64,000 bases of DNA from Piscinibacter sp. (GTDB taxonomy: Bacteria > Pseudomonadota > Gammaproteobacteria > Burkholderiales > Burkholderiaceae_C). How positions within the stretch are numbered: the first letter of the stretch is position 1; the number at the start of each line of letters is the position of its first letter. The position numbers were made by a program, and so were the translations under genes. The stretch is from positions 84,767 through 148,766 of the forward strand of contig JADJJI010000008.1 of assembly GCA_016706565.1 (NCBI GenBank). Reading direction: 5' to 3'. The notes under the pieces are model-generated. The model saw nothing but the letters and a program-made list of their open reading frames with translations, had not been told where the DNA came from and searched no databases. This document shows, piece by piece, positions 26,784 to 36,531 of this stretch.

Positions 26784-27676
26784 AGTACGCCTTCATCCAG
26801 CGCCACCGGCGGGTGTGGCCGATCTCGGTGCAGTGCCGGGTGCTGCAGGTCAGCGTGACCGGGTACCACGAGCACTTCATGCGACGCGCCAGCAACGCCC
26901 AGCGACGCCACCTCAGCGACGATGCGCTGCTGGTGCACATCAAGGCGATCCACGCCGAGACACGCGGTGGCTACGGCTGGCCGCGGACCTGGAAGGAACT
27001 GCTGGCCCGAGGCATCCGGGTGGGCAAGGACCGGGTGCAGAAGCTGATGCAGCTGCACGGCATCCGCGCCAGGGGCAAGCGGCGATTCAAGGTCACCACC
27101 GACAGCAAGCATGACCTGCCCATCGCAGCGAACCTGCTCAACCAAGCGTTCGCCGTGAGCGAGCCGGACAAGGTCTGGGTGGGCGACATCACCTACATCG
27201 CCACCGACGAAGGCTGGCTGTTCCTGGCCGTGGTGATCGACCTGTTCAGCCGCCAGGTGGTGGGCTGGTCGCTGCGCCAGGACATGACGCGTGAGCTGGT
27301 CATCGATGCGTTGCGCATGGCCTGGTTCAAGCGCCATCCGGGCAAGGATGCTGGCCTGATCTTCCACAGCGACCGGGGCAGCCAGTACGCCAGCAAGGAC
27401 TACCGCGACGTGCTCACCGAGTACGGCATCACTGCCTCGATGAGCCGGCGTGGCAACTGCTGGGACAACGCCTGCAGCGAGACCTTGTTTGGGTCACTGA
27501 AGGTAGAGCGGCTGCACGGACAGCGCTTCAAGAGCAGACGCCAGGCCAAGGACGAAGTTGTGGCCTGGTTGCTCTGGTACAACCGAACCCGACTGCACTC
27601 GACGCTGGCCTACACCAGCCCGATGCAGTTCGAAGAAGCCTGGCTCGCCAGCCAACCCCGGCAAGCCAGCGCGTAG
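26780..27676 (+). CDS. IS3-family transposase OrfB (copy 1)
   Basis: A 298-residue rve-type integrase. The DDE triad lies in VWVGDITYIATD, IFHSDRGSQYAS and NACSETLFGSLK. The start is GTG in the GTGA overlap with orfA. The frame is complete in this copy, so it is probably active. Confidence 0.92.
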   Translation: MKYAFIQRHRRVWPISVQCRVLQVSVTGYHEHFMRRASNAQRRHLSDDALLVHIKAIHAETRGGYGWPRTWKELLARGIRVGKDRVQKLMQLHGIRARGKRRFKVTTDSKHDLPIAANLLNQAFAVSEPDKVWVGDITYIATDEGWLFLAVVIDLFSRQVVGWSLRQDMTRELVIDALRMAWFKRHPGKDAGLIFHSDRGSQYASKDYRDVLTEYGITASMSRRGNCWDNACSETLFGSLKVERLHGQRFKSRRQAKDEVVAWLLWYNRTRLHSTLAYTSPMQFEEAWLASQPRQASA

Positions 27677-27987
27677 TCCAGCTATGGGATACGGGATCCA
27701 GGGGCAAGGTCATACCGGTGTGAGGTGAGACTCTGACGCATCCGGATGCTGCTGAAGGCTCAAGGCCAGTAGTTCAGTCAACTGCGTACCGATCAGAGCC
27801 ATCGACCGTGCATCGTGTCCGGCGGCCAGATGCCGGATCACCAATTGCAGGTAGTCGCTGAAGAGTCGGCCGGCCCCATGCATCGCGTCATACGACCTCG
27901 CACCATAATTCCGCGCACTGCCGATCCGTCCCTCGATGGCTGCTACGGGGGCCTTCAGCACCCACATCACGTTGTCGTGGGCGTAAC

Positions 27988-29458
27988 GAGCCTGTCCGGA
28001 ATTTTGTGTGCGAGGCATAGCATGACGACACGGAGCATGTATGCCAAGCAAGACGAGAGCGAAGAACGCGGCCATAGCGGCCAAGTCGGCCGCGCTGCCG
28101 AAGATCCCCAAGGAACTGCTTGACCAGTTCGTCCAGGGGCCGATGACCGCCGAGGCGATCCAGGACGTCTCGATGGCGTTCAAGAAGGCGCTGATCGAGC
28201 GGGCGCTGGGCGGCGAGCTCAGCCATCACCTGGGCTACGCGCCTGGCGGCGACAAGCCTGCCACGGCGGACAACCATCGCAACGGCAGCACCGGCAAGAC
28301 GGTGCAGACCGAAGACGGCCCGCTGCGCATCGAGGTGCCGCGGGACCGCGAGGGCAGCTTCGAGCCACTGCTCATCCCCAAGCACGAGCGGCGCTTCACC
28401 GGCTTCGACGACAAGATCGTGGCCATGTACGCGCGCGGCATGACCGTGCGCGAGATCCAGGGCTTCCTGGCCGAGCAGTACGGCACCGAGGTGTCGCCCG
28501 GACCTCATCAGCTCGGTCACTGATGCCGTCCTGGCCGAGGTTGGCGCCTGGCAGGCCAGACCGCTGGAGCCGATGTACCCGGTGGTCTTCTTCGACGCCC
28601 TTCGGGTAAAGATTCGCGAGGACGCCGTGGTGCGCAACAAGGCCATCTACCTGGCGCTGGGCATCCAGCCCGACGGCACGCGTGACATCCTCGGACTGTG
28701 GATCGAGAACACCGAAGGCGCCAAGTTCTGGATGAAGGTCTTCAACGACCTGAAGACCCGGGGCGTGGCCGACATCCTGATCGCCGTCACCGATGGCCTC
28801 AAGGGCATGCCCGAGGCGCTCGGCGCGGTGTTCCCGGCCACCACCTTGCAAACGTGCATCGTGCACCTGATCCGCAACAGCCTGGACTACGCCAGCTGGA
28901 AGGACCGCAAGCTGCTGGCCGCGGCCCTGCGCCCGGTCTACACCGCTGCCAGCGCCAGGCCGCAGAACAGGCGCTGAACGACTTCGAGCGCGGGGCCTGG
29001 GGTCTGCGCTACCCCACGGTCACGGCAGCCTGGCGCAGGGCCTGGGACAGGGTGATTCCGTTCTTCGCCTTTCCCCCCGAGGTACGTCGCGTGGTCTACA
29101 CCACCAACGCCATCGAGAGCGTGCACAGCCGGCTGCGCAAGATCATCAAGACCCGCGGGCACTTCCCCAGTGATGACGCCGCCAGCAAACTCATCTGGCT
29201 GGCTCTGCGCAACATCACCGCCGACTGGAGCCGCGCGGCAAAGGAATGGAAGCTGGCGATGAACCAGTTCGCGATACTCTTCGAAGAGCGGTTCACGCAG
29301 GTCGCGCATGGCGCAGGCCGGTGAGAAGGGTTGAACCATGAGTACATGGGCTCAACCGGGGCGCCTCCGGCGGCCTGGCAGGGGCCTGAAGACAGTAGAG
29401 AAATCAGCCAACAGCCAATTCAGTAAACCGCCTCACACACAGAATTTCGGACACCCCC
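27988..29458 (+). mobile_element. IS256-family insertion sequence type b, copy A (~1.47 kb)
   Basis: The ends are ~28-bp imperfect inverted repeats with the core TGTCCGGAATTTTGTGTG (left) and its variant at the right. The boundaries were set by comparison with copy B at 44,192. The flanks GGCGTAAC (27,980-27,987) and GACGTAAC (29,459-29,466) form an 8-bp duplication with one mismatch. It splits the AraC-type gene between its effector segments. Confidence 0.85.
28041..29324 (+). pseudogene. IS256-family (Mutator-type) transposase, frameshifted (copy A)
   Basis: Reading starts well (MPSKTRAKNAAIAAKSAALP, with GGAG upstream) and stays open to ~28,500, where one extra base shifts it out of frame. 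The frame resumes at ~28,540 (MYPVVFFDALRVKIRED) and is lost again at ~28,960 by a missing base. It continues from there to HGAGR. Copy B has neither lesion. The product cannot be full length. Confidence 0.85.
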
Positions 29459-29812
29459 GACGTAACCGAACTCGTAGGGTTCTTCACTGAGCTCGACAAG
29501 GAACTGTCCTGGAGAACATCGAGTTGAGCGCCCGAGTTGCCTGAAGTCGACGTTGCTCTGCACCGGAACTGTGACCAACACCTGAGCTTCCTCGGCTCTG
29601 CAATGCTCTGCCAGACGGCGATAGCTCTGCGGCGCGGACGCCAGGCGCGTCAGTGAAGCCGTAGCAAGACTCCAATGATCAACTCTCCCACTGAAGGAAG
29701 AATCCGATGCGGAGGAAACGTTGACTTTCAAGATCGTCTGCGCAATTACCTCGTGCCAATAGTCCGACTTGCGGATACAAGATACCTCGTCCGTGGAATA
29801 GCTCTTGTACAT

Positions 29813-30339
29813 TGCGCGGTCCTCACCGTTGGTTCGCGAAGGTGCATCGACAGCTGCCATGCCATCGGTACAGGCACCACGTCAGGCTCAACTTCGGGCA
29901 TCCCGACAACCAAGGGATCGAAGGAGCGCTTCACACGATCGGCCAGATTGCGAAGGCACTGGCTTGAAAGCCTGGCCGTCGCGTCACCATACTGGCCTGG
30001 CGTTTGAAGGGTTGCTGCGCCCGCAGTTGCGCAACTGCTTCTTGTTGTTTGCTCTACATATGAACGATTGTTCGATTGGGATTGGACGAAGAGGCCTGCC
30101 ATGTCGGCGACGTTGTCTGCGGGCCGGGTGCCACTAGGCATAGCAGAGGAACTTCGTTGAAGCTGCCTTTCGACAACGGACGCTTGTGGCCGAGGCCGTG
30201 TGAGAACGCAGAAGGAATCGCCTGCCGAATCTGGCAATACTAATCCGACGCTGATGCATCCAGTAGATCCGTGGTTTTCGCCGCACCGGGGTTGCACGGC
30301 GCCGGGGTGCCGGCGGGCTTGAACGGGCTCAGGCGCCCG
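29813..30339. other. No clear gene
   Basis: About 530 bp upstream of the AraC-type gene. Short frames on both strands lack motifs and ribosome-binding sites. The promoter of the regulator should lie at the left part. Confidence 0.45.
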
Positions 30340-30440
30340 CCAATCTGATCGCCTTCATCGCTGTGGCAATAGCCATAGATGTAGATCTTCAGGAGCACCG
30401 CCGGGTGGTACGACGGGCCTACCGGTTGCCGCGAGCTTCG
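30340..30440 (-). mobile_element. IS1182-type transposase fragment
   Basis: A short minus-strand stretch encodes PVGPSYHPAVLLKIYIYGY, which matches the N-terminal motif of IS1182/IS1106-type (IS4-like) transposases (RPPYHPxxLLKLYxYGY). Nothing else of the element is recognisable, so it is a relic. Confidence 0.55.
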
Positions 30441-30454
30441 CACCGTCGTTTGCA

Positions 30455-30492
30455 GCCCCCTGCCGAACCAAGAACTCGGCCCGGCAGGGGGC
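30455..30492 (-). terminator. Stem-loop after porin remnant
   Basis: Perfect 11-bp inverted repeat GCCCCCTGCCG / CGGCAGGGGGC with a 16-base loop, 10 bp past the porin stop on the minus strand. No T-run follows, so the termination strength is uncertain. Confidence 0.55.
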
Positions 30493-30501
30493 GTCACTCA
30501 C

Positions 30502-31390
30502 TCAGAAGGAGTGATTGATGCCGAAGCCGTATGCCGTTGTGTTGGGCAGGACATCCGGACGGTTGTTTCCGAGGTCCGCGTAGACAGCAGTGCGCTTCGA
30601 TAGGGAGTACCTCGCGCCCAGGCCGATGAACTGACTCTTTGCGCCGTTGGCCTTGAGTCTTCCATAGCCTGCTTGGAATAGAAAGGCGCCCCACTGGTAG
30701 GTGGCACCGAGCGTGCTAGCACGCGAAACGAGCGGAACCGCTGCGTTGAACTCGCTTCGATCATACGCACCCATCAAGGTCAGGTCACCGAAGGCGTACT
30801 TGGCACCGACGAACGTCACGTCGTCGCCGCTGGCGTTCTTGCCGTACGCAACCGTCACCGCGGATGGCCCCTGGCTGAACTTCAACGCACCTTGGTATGA
30901 GTTCTCCGTGCCGGCTCCGGCGCCCGTCGGTTTCTCAGGAGAACCGCTCAGGCTCACCGAGAATCCGCCGATGACCGGAGAGTCATAGAAGAACCCATTG
31001 GACAGGCGGAAATATTCGGGTGTTCCCGCATTGGCGGTGCGGTCAGCAGAGTAGTAGTAGTGCCAGGTCTGCCAGGCCGGCGAGGCAAGGCGGTCAAAGT
31101 TGCCCCAGGGGTCAAAGGACCAGTCGTTCGACGTGACGGCCTCCATGGCGCGGCCGATGCGGACATGGCCGAAGGAACCTTTGAGGCCGACCGTGGACTC
31201 GCCGTACCAGAACGGCTTGTTGCAGCATTCGGATTGACCTGTGTCGGGCTCGAAGCGCGTGATGAGCTTGAACGTCGCGGCAAGGCCGCCACCCAGATCC
31301 TCGTGGCCACTGAAGGTCCTGACCTTGCCAACGGCCGACTTCATGCTGTCCACAAAGGCCTCGCACGCCGGCGCAAGATCAACCCACTGC
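30502..31390 (-). pseudogene. Porin, 5'-truncated by an IS66 remnant
   Basis: The C-terminal ~270 residues are a Gram-negative porin (GHEDLGGGLAATFKLITRFEPDTG ... LSKRTAVYADLGNNRPD ... AYGFGINHSF, ending in the BAM-signature Phe). The signal peptide and first strand are missing: the frame runs into the IS66 end at 31,391. It differs from the complete porin at 17.9 kb. Without a signal peptide it cannot reach the outer membrane. Confidence 0.82.
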
Positions 31391-32100
31391 GTAAGCATGC
31401 GGCGAACCCGTCTTGACGACTGGCGATGAGGTCAGGCCGGGGGCGTGGGGCTACGAGTGATGCGGCTGGCTGGCTGCGTGGGCAGCAGATCGAGGACGTC
31501 ACGCAAGTAGGCGTACGGATCGAGCCCATTGAGCTTGGCTGAGTGGATCGGGCTCATAGCGGCAGCGGCGCGCAGTGAGCCGACGAACAGCCAGCTCTGC
31601 CGCCCGAGTGCGATCGGCCGGATGCGGTTTTCCACCTGGTCGTTGTCTATCGGCAGATCACCGTTGTCCAGGAAGCGCATCAGCGCCACACAGCGGTTCA
31701 GGTTGTAGTCGATTGCTCGCGCGGTGGCCGAGCCATCCGGGATCTTCTGCCGCTACTGTCGCATCCACTGGTGCAGCGCATCGGCCACAGGTCGTGATCG
31801 CCGTCGTGCGTCGAGCCTAGCCCGGATGTCGGCGTCGGCGACATCGCCCTCTTCGCCATACAAGTTGGCCGAAGAACTTCAGCGCCTGCTCGGCGGCCTG
31901 GCTGCCGTGGTTCGCCCACAGCTCGTGGAACTTGCGCCTCGCGTGCGCCATGCAACCGACCTCGGACACGTCGAGCTCGAAGCAGGCCTTTTGGACGCTG
32001 AATTCGTCAGTGACGAGCTTGCCCTCCCAGCCCGGCTTGTACTGCGTTCCCGGGAGGCCACGGAAGCGGCGTACGCGTGCTCACGCTTTTGGGCGTGGAT
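31391..32100 (-). mobile_element. IS66-family remnant (tnpC 3' part)
   Basis: GTAAGC at 31,391 is the IS66-type tip. The minus strand encodes pieces of TnpC: EFSVQKACFELDVSEVGCMAHARRKFHELW, then DNGDLPIDNDQVENRIRPIALGRQSWLFVGS and LNGLDPYAYLRDVLDLLP. The pieces are in different frames and an in-frame stop separates them. The 5' part, tnpA and tnpB are absent. Confidence 0.8.
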
Positions 32101-32139
32101 CGAGTTGGTTCAGCGAACCCACCTTGCCTTAGCGGAGCG

Positions 32140-32436
32140 ATGAACGCATACTGTCTTTTCATACAGCCCCCATCCATGGACGACCTCCGGACCCTCGCCG
32201 AACAGTTTCGCATCCCGCTGCCTGCCGCACAGCGACTGGCAGCCGCAGTCGCTGAACGCTGCGCGCTCGTCGCCAATCGATTTGAACCGGCAAGCGACCT
32301 CGTCGATCTGGGAATCGTTGAGGCCATCGGAGCTGAGATAGGCGCAGCCATCTTGGCGGAGTTCCCTGAGCCAGATCCGCCGGCAGCAGTCGACTCATCC
32401 AGGCTTTGTATCGGCGGACCCCGCCGCCGCCCGTAG
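32140..32436 (+). CDS. Small hypothetical protein
   Basis: 98 residues from an ATG with GGAG five bases upstream. Helical and acidic (MDDLRTLAEQFRIPLPAAQRLAAAVAER...). Not recognised. It follows the IS66 remnant directly and could be a fragment; moderate coding look only. Confidence 0.4.
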   Translation: MNAYCLFIQPPSMDDLRTLAEQFRIPLPAAQRLAAAVAERCALVANRFEPASDLVDLGIVEAIGAEIGAAILAEFPEPDPPAAVDSSRLCIGGPRRRP

Positions 32437-32531
32437 TGTGATGAGGTCGCTTCCACCTGGCTTCCACTGAAAACAGCGGATGCCATGAGAAGTTTCCTTG
32501 AGCGATACTTTGTCGCCCTTGGGAACACGAC

Positions 32532-32783
32532 ATGATCAAACCACCGCGCCCCGGAGAGCAACTCCGTGCCATGGTTCAAGTCAGGCTGATCGCGCAGCCC
32601 GAAGTACAGCGGCGCATCGCCGAGTCACCACGCAATGCTCCAGTGGTGGGTCCAGCAAAGCGACATGAGCGCGACGACAAGGGCCGGTCGTGGGACATTG
32701 ACGAGCTATCTGGCGGTGCTGGCCTCGAGCGCACCTTCCGCACGATCGTTGACAGCCTGCGAGACTCCTACGACCTCGACTAA
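32532..32783 (+). CDS. Small hypothetical protein
   Basis: 83 residues (MIKPPRPGEQLRAMVQVRLIAQPEV...), charged, ending in an acidic tail (DSLRDSYDLD). No family recognised. Its stop overlaps the stop of the convergent gene at 32,780. No strong ribosome-binding site. Confidence 0.4.
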   Translation: MIKPPRPGEQLRAMVQVRLIAQPEVQRRIAESPRNAPVVGPAKRHERDDKGRSWDIDELSGGAGLERTFRTIVDSLRDSYDLD

Positions 32784-33079
32784 CGATACGGTCCGTACCA
32801 GCCAATCCATCCCGGACCCGGCTTCGAGGCTTCCCCGTAGGTGCTCTGGTCGATTCGACTCATGATCTGACTTCGGATCGCGAGTTCAACGGGCACCCCT
32901 ACGGGATCGATCGAGACAGTCCCGTCGAATTGCCCGAGTCCGCCGACCCAACCCGGACAGTGCTCCGAGATGACAGCTGAATAGAAGACTTCGGTATCAC
33001 TCACCGGGCCATAGGCTGCCCAATAGATGACCTCGCGCCCGGTGCCTGCCTGCTTGTGTCGGCCACCGAGGTTTGCCAT
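32780..33079 (-). CDS. Small hypothetical protein
   Basis: 99 residues from ATG 33,079 (a GTG at 33,115 would add 12 residues). Aromatic-rich (GREVIYWAAYGPVSDTEVFYSAV ... GPGWIGWYGPYR). Not recognised. Cargo gene of unknown role. Confidence 0.4.
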   Translation of the reverse strand: MANLGGRHKQAGTGREVIYWAAYGPVSDTEVFYSAVISEHCPGWVGGLGQFDGTVSIDPVGVPVELAIRSQIMSRIDQSTYGEASKPGPGWIGWYGPYR

Positions 33080-33155
33080 GGGGGCAATCCTATCGCTACC
33101 GTAGCGGAGTGGCACGCGAAAGCATGGCCCCTCACTTCGGATTGGTGGGCGCGGC

Positions 33156-33608
33156 TCACTGAGCTCCTTTGCAGGCCGCGCAACGAACCTTCCACCATCC
33201 CGACTTGTCGAGGACTCCTGGTTCGCCGCAGCGTTCGCAAATGTGGGCGCTATCCGCTTCTGCCCTCGCCACTCGCTCCCTCAGTTTCACGAAGAGCTCA
33301 TCGACATCATGTGGCGGGATCTGGATTCGCTTAGTTCCATCGGGGAGGAAAAGATCTGCGTTGATCGTCTTCCTGCCGTCCACCTGGTAGTAGAAGCGCA
33401 GAGTGCCGAACTTCTCCTTCAGCTGCAGGATCCTGAAATCGTGCTCGTCGCCGACCAAGGCGTCGATGTCGCGGACCAGTTCTCGCACCAACGAAACCCA
33501 CCCGCGGGACAGGTAGGAGCCTGAGGGTTGTAGGCCCTTGAAGACCCGCGGGAACTCGTGCGCCAGTTGCGCGAGCGCATCAGGCTCCTGGTCATTCGTC
33601 TCATCCAT
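33156..33608 (-). CDS. Hypothetical protein with C-terminal zinc ribbon
   Basis: 150 residues. The ATG at 33,608 has a good GGAGAACGATC upstream. The central segment ILQLKEKFGTLRFYYQ is a motif I have seen in many uncharacterised bacterial proteins. The C-terminus has a Cys4 ribbon (ICERCGEPG ... VRCAACKG). Probably a small regulatory or effector protein; function unknown. Confidence 0.6.
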   Translation of the reverse strand: MDETNDQEPDALAQLAHEFPRVFKGLQPSGSYLSRGWVSLVRELVRDIDALVGDEHDFRILQLKEKFGTLRFYYQVDGRKTINADLFLPDGTKRIQIPPHDVDELFVKLRERVARAEADSAHICERCGEPGVLDKSGWWKVRCAACKGAQ

Positions 33609-33800
33609 GATCGTTCTCCTTCAATTCTGCGATGGGTCATCTCGACCCCGGTTTTGTGTCGCGCAACCGCGCGAAGACCAAGGCGGCTTGGCCTATGGGC
33701 ACTGGCCGGCGTAAGAGATTGGGTCGGGACGAAATCGGTTGAATGCAGTCGCACTGCCGGCATTGATCGTGGATCACTGATTCAGTGCGAGCGCCGCCCA

Positions 33801-34616
33801 TCAATCGACCTCCACGATCAAGCTGGGATCGAAGGCTCGGTTCTCGAAGCCATCGCGCAGCGGTGTCGGGTAGCCCCTGGGGTTGCAGACGACCCGGCAG
33901 TCTCGGACGCGGTAGTCGAACCCTCTGTGCGTGTGGCCGTGGATCCACAGCCTGGGAACCTCGAAGAAGGTCTCAGGCAACTCGGTGACATAGGCCGCGC
34001 TTGTCGGATCGTCTGCGAAGCGCGCGGAAAGCGAGCCGCGACTCGGCGCATGGTGCGTGACCACGACCGTCGGCCCCGCAAACGGCTCTTCCAGCTTGCG
34101 AGCCAACCACTGGCGATGCAGCCGGTGGATCGCCATGGTGTCGGCCGCGCGCAGCCTGCATCCGGCGCGGTCCTTCACCGTTCGAATGAGCTCGTAGTCG
34201 TTGAGCCACTTCTCGCACATGTGCATCGCTTCATCAGTGCGCGGCACCAGTAACCCGTCTTCACCCGGTAGGCTCAGTTCGAAGTCGGTCCACAAGGTGC
34301 AGCCCAGGAAGCGGATGCCGTGTAGAACGACCTCGTCGCACTGCAAGAGGTGGAGCCCGGCGCTGCGAGCGAGATCAGCCTCTTTGCGCATGCGGAGTTC
34401 TTCGGCTTGCAGCTCGCGTCCGTAGTATTCGTGGTTGCCTGGTACATAGACCACCTGCCGGCCGCCGAACACGGAACGTCGTGCCATCCAGCGGATGGCA
34501 CTCGAGCCTGGGCTGTGGATGTCCCCTGCGAGGACCACAACGTCAGCCTCCAAGTGCACAGGCGGAACAAAGGTCGCAAACTCGACGTGAAGGTCTGAGT
34601 AGATTGCAAGGCGCAT
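33801..34616 (-). CDS. Calcineurin-like metallophosphoesterase
   Basis: 271 residues with all five metal motifs in order: YSDLHVE (D8, H10), LAGDIHS, VPGNHEYYG, VVTHHAPS and IHGHTHRG. Such enzymes hydrolyse phosphomono- or diesters, including nucleotides. ATG 34,616 is preceded by AAGGAGAC. The next gene upstream, 68 bp away, is the AAA+ ATPase on the same strand, suggesting a two-gene unit. The substrate is unknown. Confidence 0.85.
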   Translation of the reverse strand: MRLAIYSDLHVEFATFVPPVHLEADVVVLAGDIHSPGSSAIRWMARRSVFGGRQVVYVPGNHEYYGRELQAEELRMRKEADLARSAGLHLLQCDEVVLHGIRFLGCTLWTDFELSLPGEDGLLVPRTDEAMHMCEKWLNDYELIRTVKDRAGCRLRAADTMAIHRLHRQWLARKLEEPFAGPTVVVTHHAPSRGSLSARFADDPTSAAYVTELPETFFEVPRLWIHGHTHRGFDYRVRDCRVVCNPRGYPTPLRDGFENRAFDPSLIVEVD

Positions 34617-34684
34617 GTTGCTCTGTCTCCTTCAAGTCCGTGAAGAGCCTCTTGGCACGTGTTCGATCTGTGCCATGGATTTGC

Positions 34685-36430
34685 TCAGTGCCTTGTTTGC
34701 GCTCGGGCCCATGAGGCGACCGCCTGTTCCGTTGCGACGCGCAGCTGCCTCGCGCTGGTGATCCGATCCCACGGCAGATCAAGCTCTCTCGTCTCCGGCA
34801 TCGCCCACCGCTCCAGGCTCCACCGCTGTGCTGTCTCTGCGATGACGTTCTCCGCGATGATCGGAAAGTGCTCGGGTTCGGGCTGATCCAGCTTGAGAAC
34901 GCGCATGCGCGATAGCAGGGGCGCGGCGATCGGCGTCAGCCGGTTTGCTGTGGCCAGCCACAGGACGCTGGAGTAGTCGCACGAGGTCTTCAGGAAGACA
35001 TCCGTGTGACGTGAAGCCGTCTCCGGCTCGAGCAAGGCCAGCAGGTACGACTGCAGGCCCGATCCCTCGCGCTGGTATTCGACCGCCTTGTCCAGTTCGT
35101 CCAATAGGACGATCGCCGAGGCGCTGCGCCGAGTTGCCATCAACGTGGCCAGATCGCTCGGCTTGCCACTCGCCCACCCACGGCTTGTCCCTCCCAGCAC
35201 CTTGGTGTCCGAGCTACCTCCGAGCGGCAGGTCAAGACGAGGCACTCCGAGCTCGTCGGCGATCCGACGTGCCAACCGGGACTTGCCACTGCCGGGCAGG
35301 CCGACCAGGAGCGTGGGCGGCATGCCGAGCACTCGAACACCAAGCGCGGCCTGGCCGTTGAGTTCGCCGAAGATGATCGCGAGTACATCGCCTGCCCACG
35401 GGAACTCGTCTACCAGGAGCCGCTGCATGACCCTCAGCGCGGCCGCTGATGGCATTGGCGACAGCGGCAGTGGCTCTTCGAGTACCAGGTGCCGGTCCAC
35501 TTCATCCTTGTCGTAGCGGTCGGTGGTACGCAGGATGGGCGAGCGGCAGACCACCAGGCTCGGCGCGTCGCTGGCCAGCAACGGCTTCTGCAGGGTGCTG
35601 GAGTCGTCGCCCTTACCCCCTGCCGGCTTGATGCGCGACTCGATAGACAGCAGCAGTCTGGACTGAGCCACTTCATGCCAGGCCGTGTCGGCGAGCACGT
35701 CTCGAGGGTCTTTGTCGGGCCGAGACTTCCATCGTGCCTGGAGGAGCGCGTTCCACAGCGGCTGACCGCACTCCAGGAAGTCCTGCTTCAGGCCGACGGC
35801 GTTCATGCCTTGTCCGGCAACCCCCCCGTGGAAGGCGATGTAGTTCAAACGCAGGCACAGCAGCGCGGCATCGATGTCGTCCACCCCCCAGCCTGCGAAT
35901 GGCGAAGGCCATGCAGGCTCACGCAAGGCGGCCAGGCATGTCGCGCGCATATGCGGGCGGACGCGCTCGTGCAGATCGGCAGATCCGGGTGAGTCAGCTT
36001 TCTCGACCAGCTGTGGCATGACCTCGGTCAGCTGCAGTGGCGGTACTGCCGCCTCGAGGCAGTAGCCGTTGATGAGATGCAGCCTCCGTGCGGGCGTGTC
36101 GTCGTGGGTCAGCGCCAGTTCCTGCAATAACAGGCCTGCTCGCGGAGCCGAAGCGAACGAGTCACGCAGATTGGCCGCCGCCTCGGAGGCCAGGCGAAGG
36201 CAATTTGCGAGCTCGATCGGCTTGAGCCGACGTGTCAGGCACAGCAGCAGCGTCGCTCTCAGTGGCCGCAGTGCCGCAGGCGGGCATGCATGAGTCAAGA
36301 GCAATTCGAGGAAGTTCAGTGCGCCCTTGCTGGTCAAGTCGGTGGGGGCAGCGCGGCGAAGGCTGGCGACGAACTCGGTAACGCGCTTTGAAGGCGGCCG
36401 CCGTCGCGCCACGGATGGATTTGTGGTCAT
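34685..36430 (-). CDS. AAA+ ATPase (Lon/MoxR-like ATPase module)
   Basis: 581 residues from ATG 36,430 (the frame extends to 36,502). The N-terminal ~280 residues are helical. The C-terminal half is a AAA+ domain with Walker A GLPGSGKSRLARRI, Walker B IVLLDELDKA, sensor 1 LWLATANRL and an arginine-finger region (SRMRVLKLDQPEPEHF). It resembles the ATPase part of Lon without a protease domain. It might drive remodelling for an unknown partner, possibly together with the phosphoesterase downstream. Confidence 0.72.
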   Translation of the reverse strand: MTTNPSVARRRPPSKRVTEFVASLRRAAPTDLTSKGALNFLELLLTHACPPAALRPLRATLLLCLTRRLKPIELANCLRLASEAAANLRDSFASAPRAGLLLQELALTHDDTPARRLHLINGYCLEAAVPPLQLTEVMPQLVEKADSPGSADLHERVRPHMRATCLAALREPAWPSPFAGWGVDDIDAALLCLRLNYIAFHGGVAGQGMNAVGLKQDFLECGQPLWNALLQARWKSRPDKDPRDVLADTAWHEVAQSRLLLSIESRIKPAGGKGDDSSTLQKPLLASDAPSLVVCRSPILRTTDRYDKDEVDRHLVLEEPLPLSPMPSAAALRVMQRLLVDEFPWAGDVLAIIFGELNGQAALGVRVLGMPPTLLVGLPGSGKSRLARRIADELGVPRLDLPLGGSSDTKVLGGTSRGWASGKPSDLATLMATRRSASAIVLLDELDKAVEYQREGSGLQSYLLALLEPETASRHTDVFLKTSCDYSSVLWLATANRLTPIAAPLLSRMRVLKLDQPEPEHFPIIAENVIAETAQRWSLERWAMPETRELDLPWDRITSARQLRVATEQAVASWARAQTRH

Positions 36431-36507
36431 GGTGGTTCCCGGTCGTGGACTCGATCCGGGGCACTGCACGTGTTCCGGGCACTGAGTGCCCGCGATACAC
36501 AAATGAC

Positions 36508-36531
36508 GAGGCCCCGGCGTTGCGGGGCCTC
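36508..36531. other. Strong hairpin in the leader between divergent genes
   Basis: GAGGCCCCG and CGGGGCCTC form a perfect 9-bp stem with a 6-base loop, 78 bp upstream of the AAA+ gene start. It may be a terminator for transcription entering from the right, or a leader structure. No clear T-run on either side. Confidence 0.45.

Larger units (their letters stand above)
26418..27712 (+). mobile_element. IS3-family insertion sequence, copy 1 (1,295 bp)
   Basis: Ends are imperfect inverted repeats TGATCTTGCCCC (left) and TGACCTTGCCCC (right, complement). The flanking 3-bp duplication is TAC (26,415-26,417 and 27,713-27,715). It is nearly identical to copies at 41,023 and 57,505. It interrupts the AraC-type regulator. 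Confidence 0.93.
26028..29812 (-). pseudogene. AraC-family transcriptional activator split by two IS elements
   Basis: Three pieces join exactly when the IS elements and one copy of each duplication are removed: 29,812-29,459, 27,979-27,713 and 26,414-26,028. They give 335 residues. The first piece (MYKSYSTDEVSCIRKSDYWH...) is the N-terminal effector domain, preceded by a GAGG ribosome-binding site. The last carries the AraC double-HTH (SPRRIAQACGISTRYLHLLFKERNVSLSHWI and VAYATGFSDQSKLTHAFRRKFG). The joins read EPYEFGY-(A/V)-HDNVMWVLKA and SHLTPVRCAHVLRIEAYV. Located beside the operon promoter, it was probably its activator. It must now be inactive. Confidence 0.85.
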
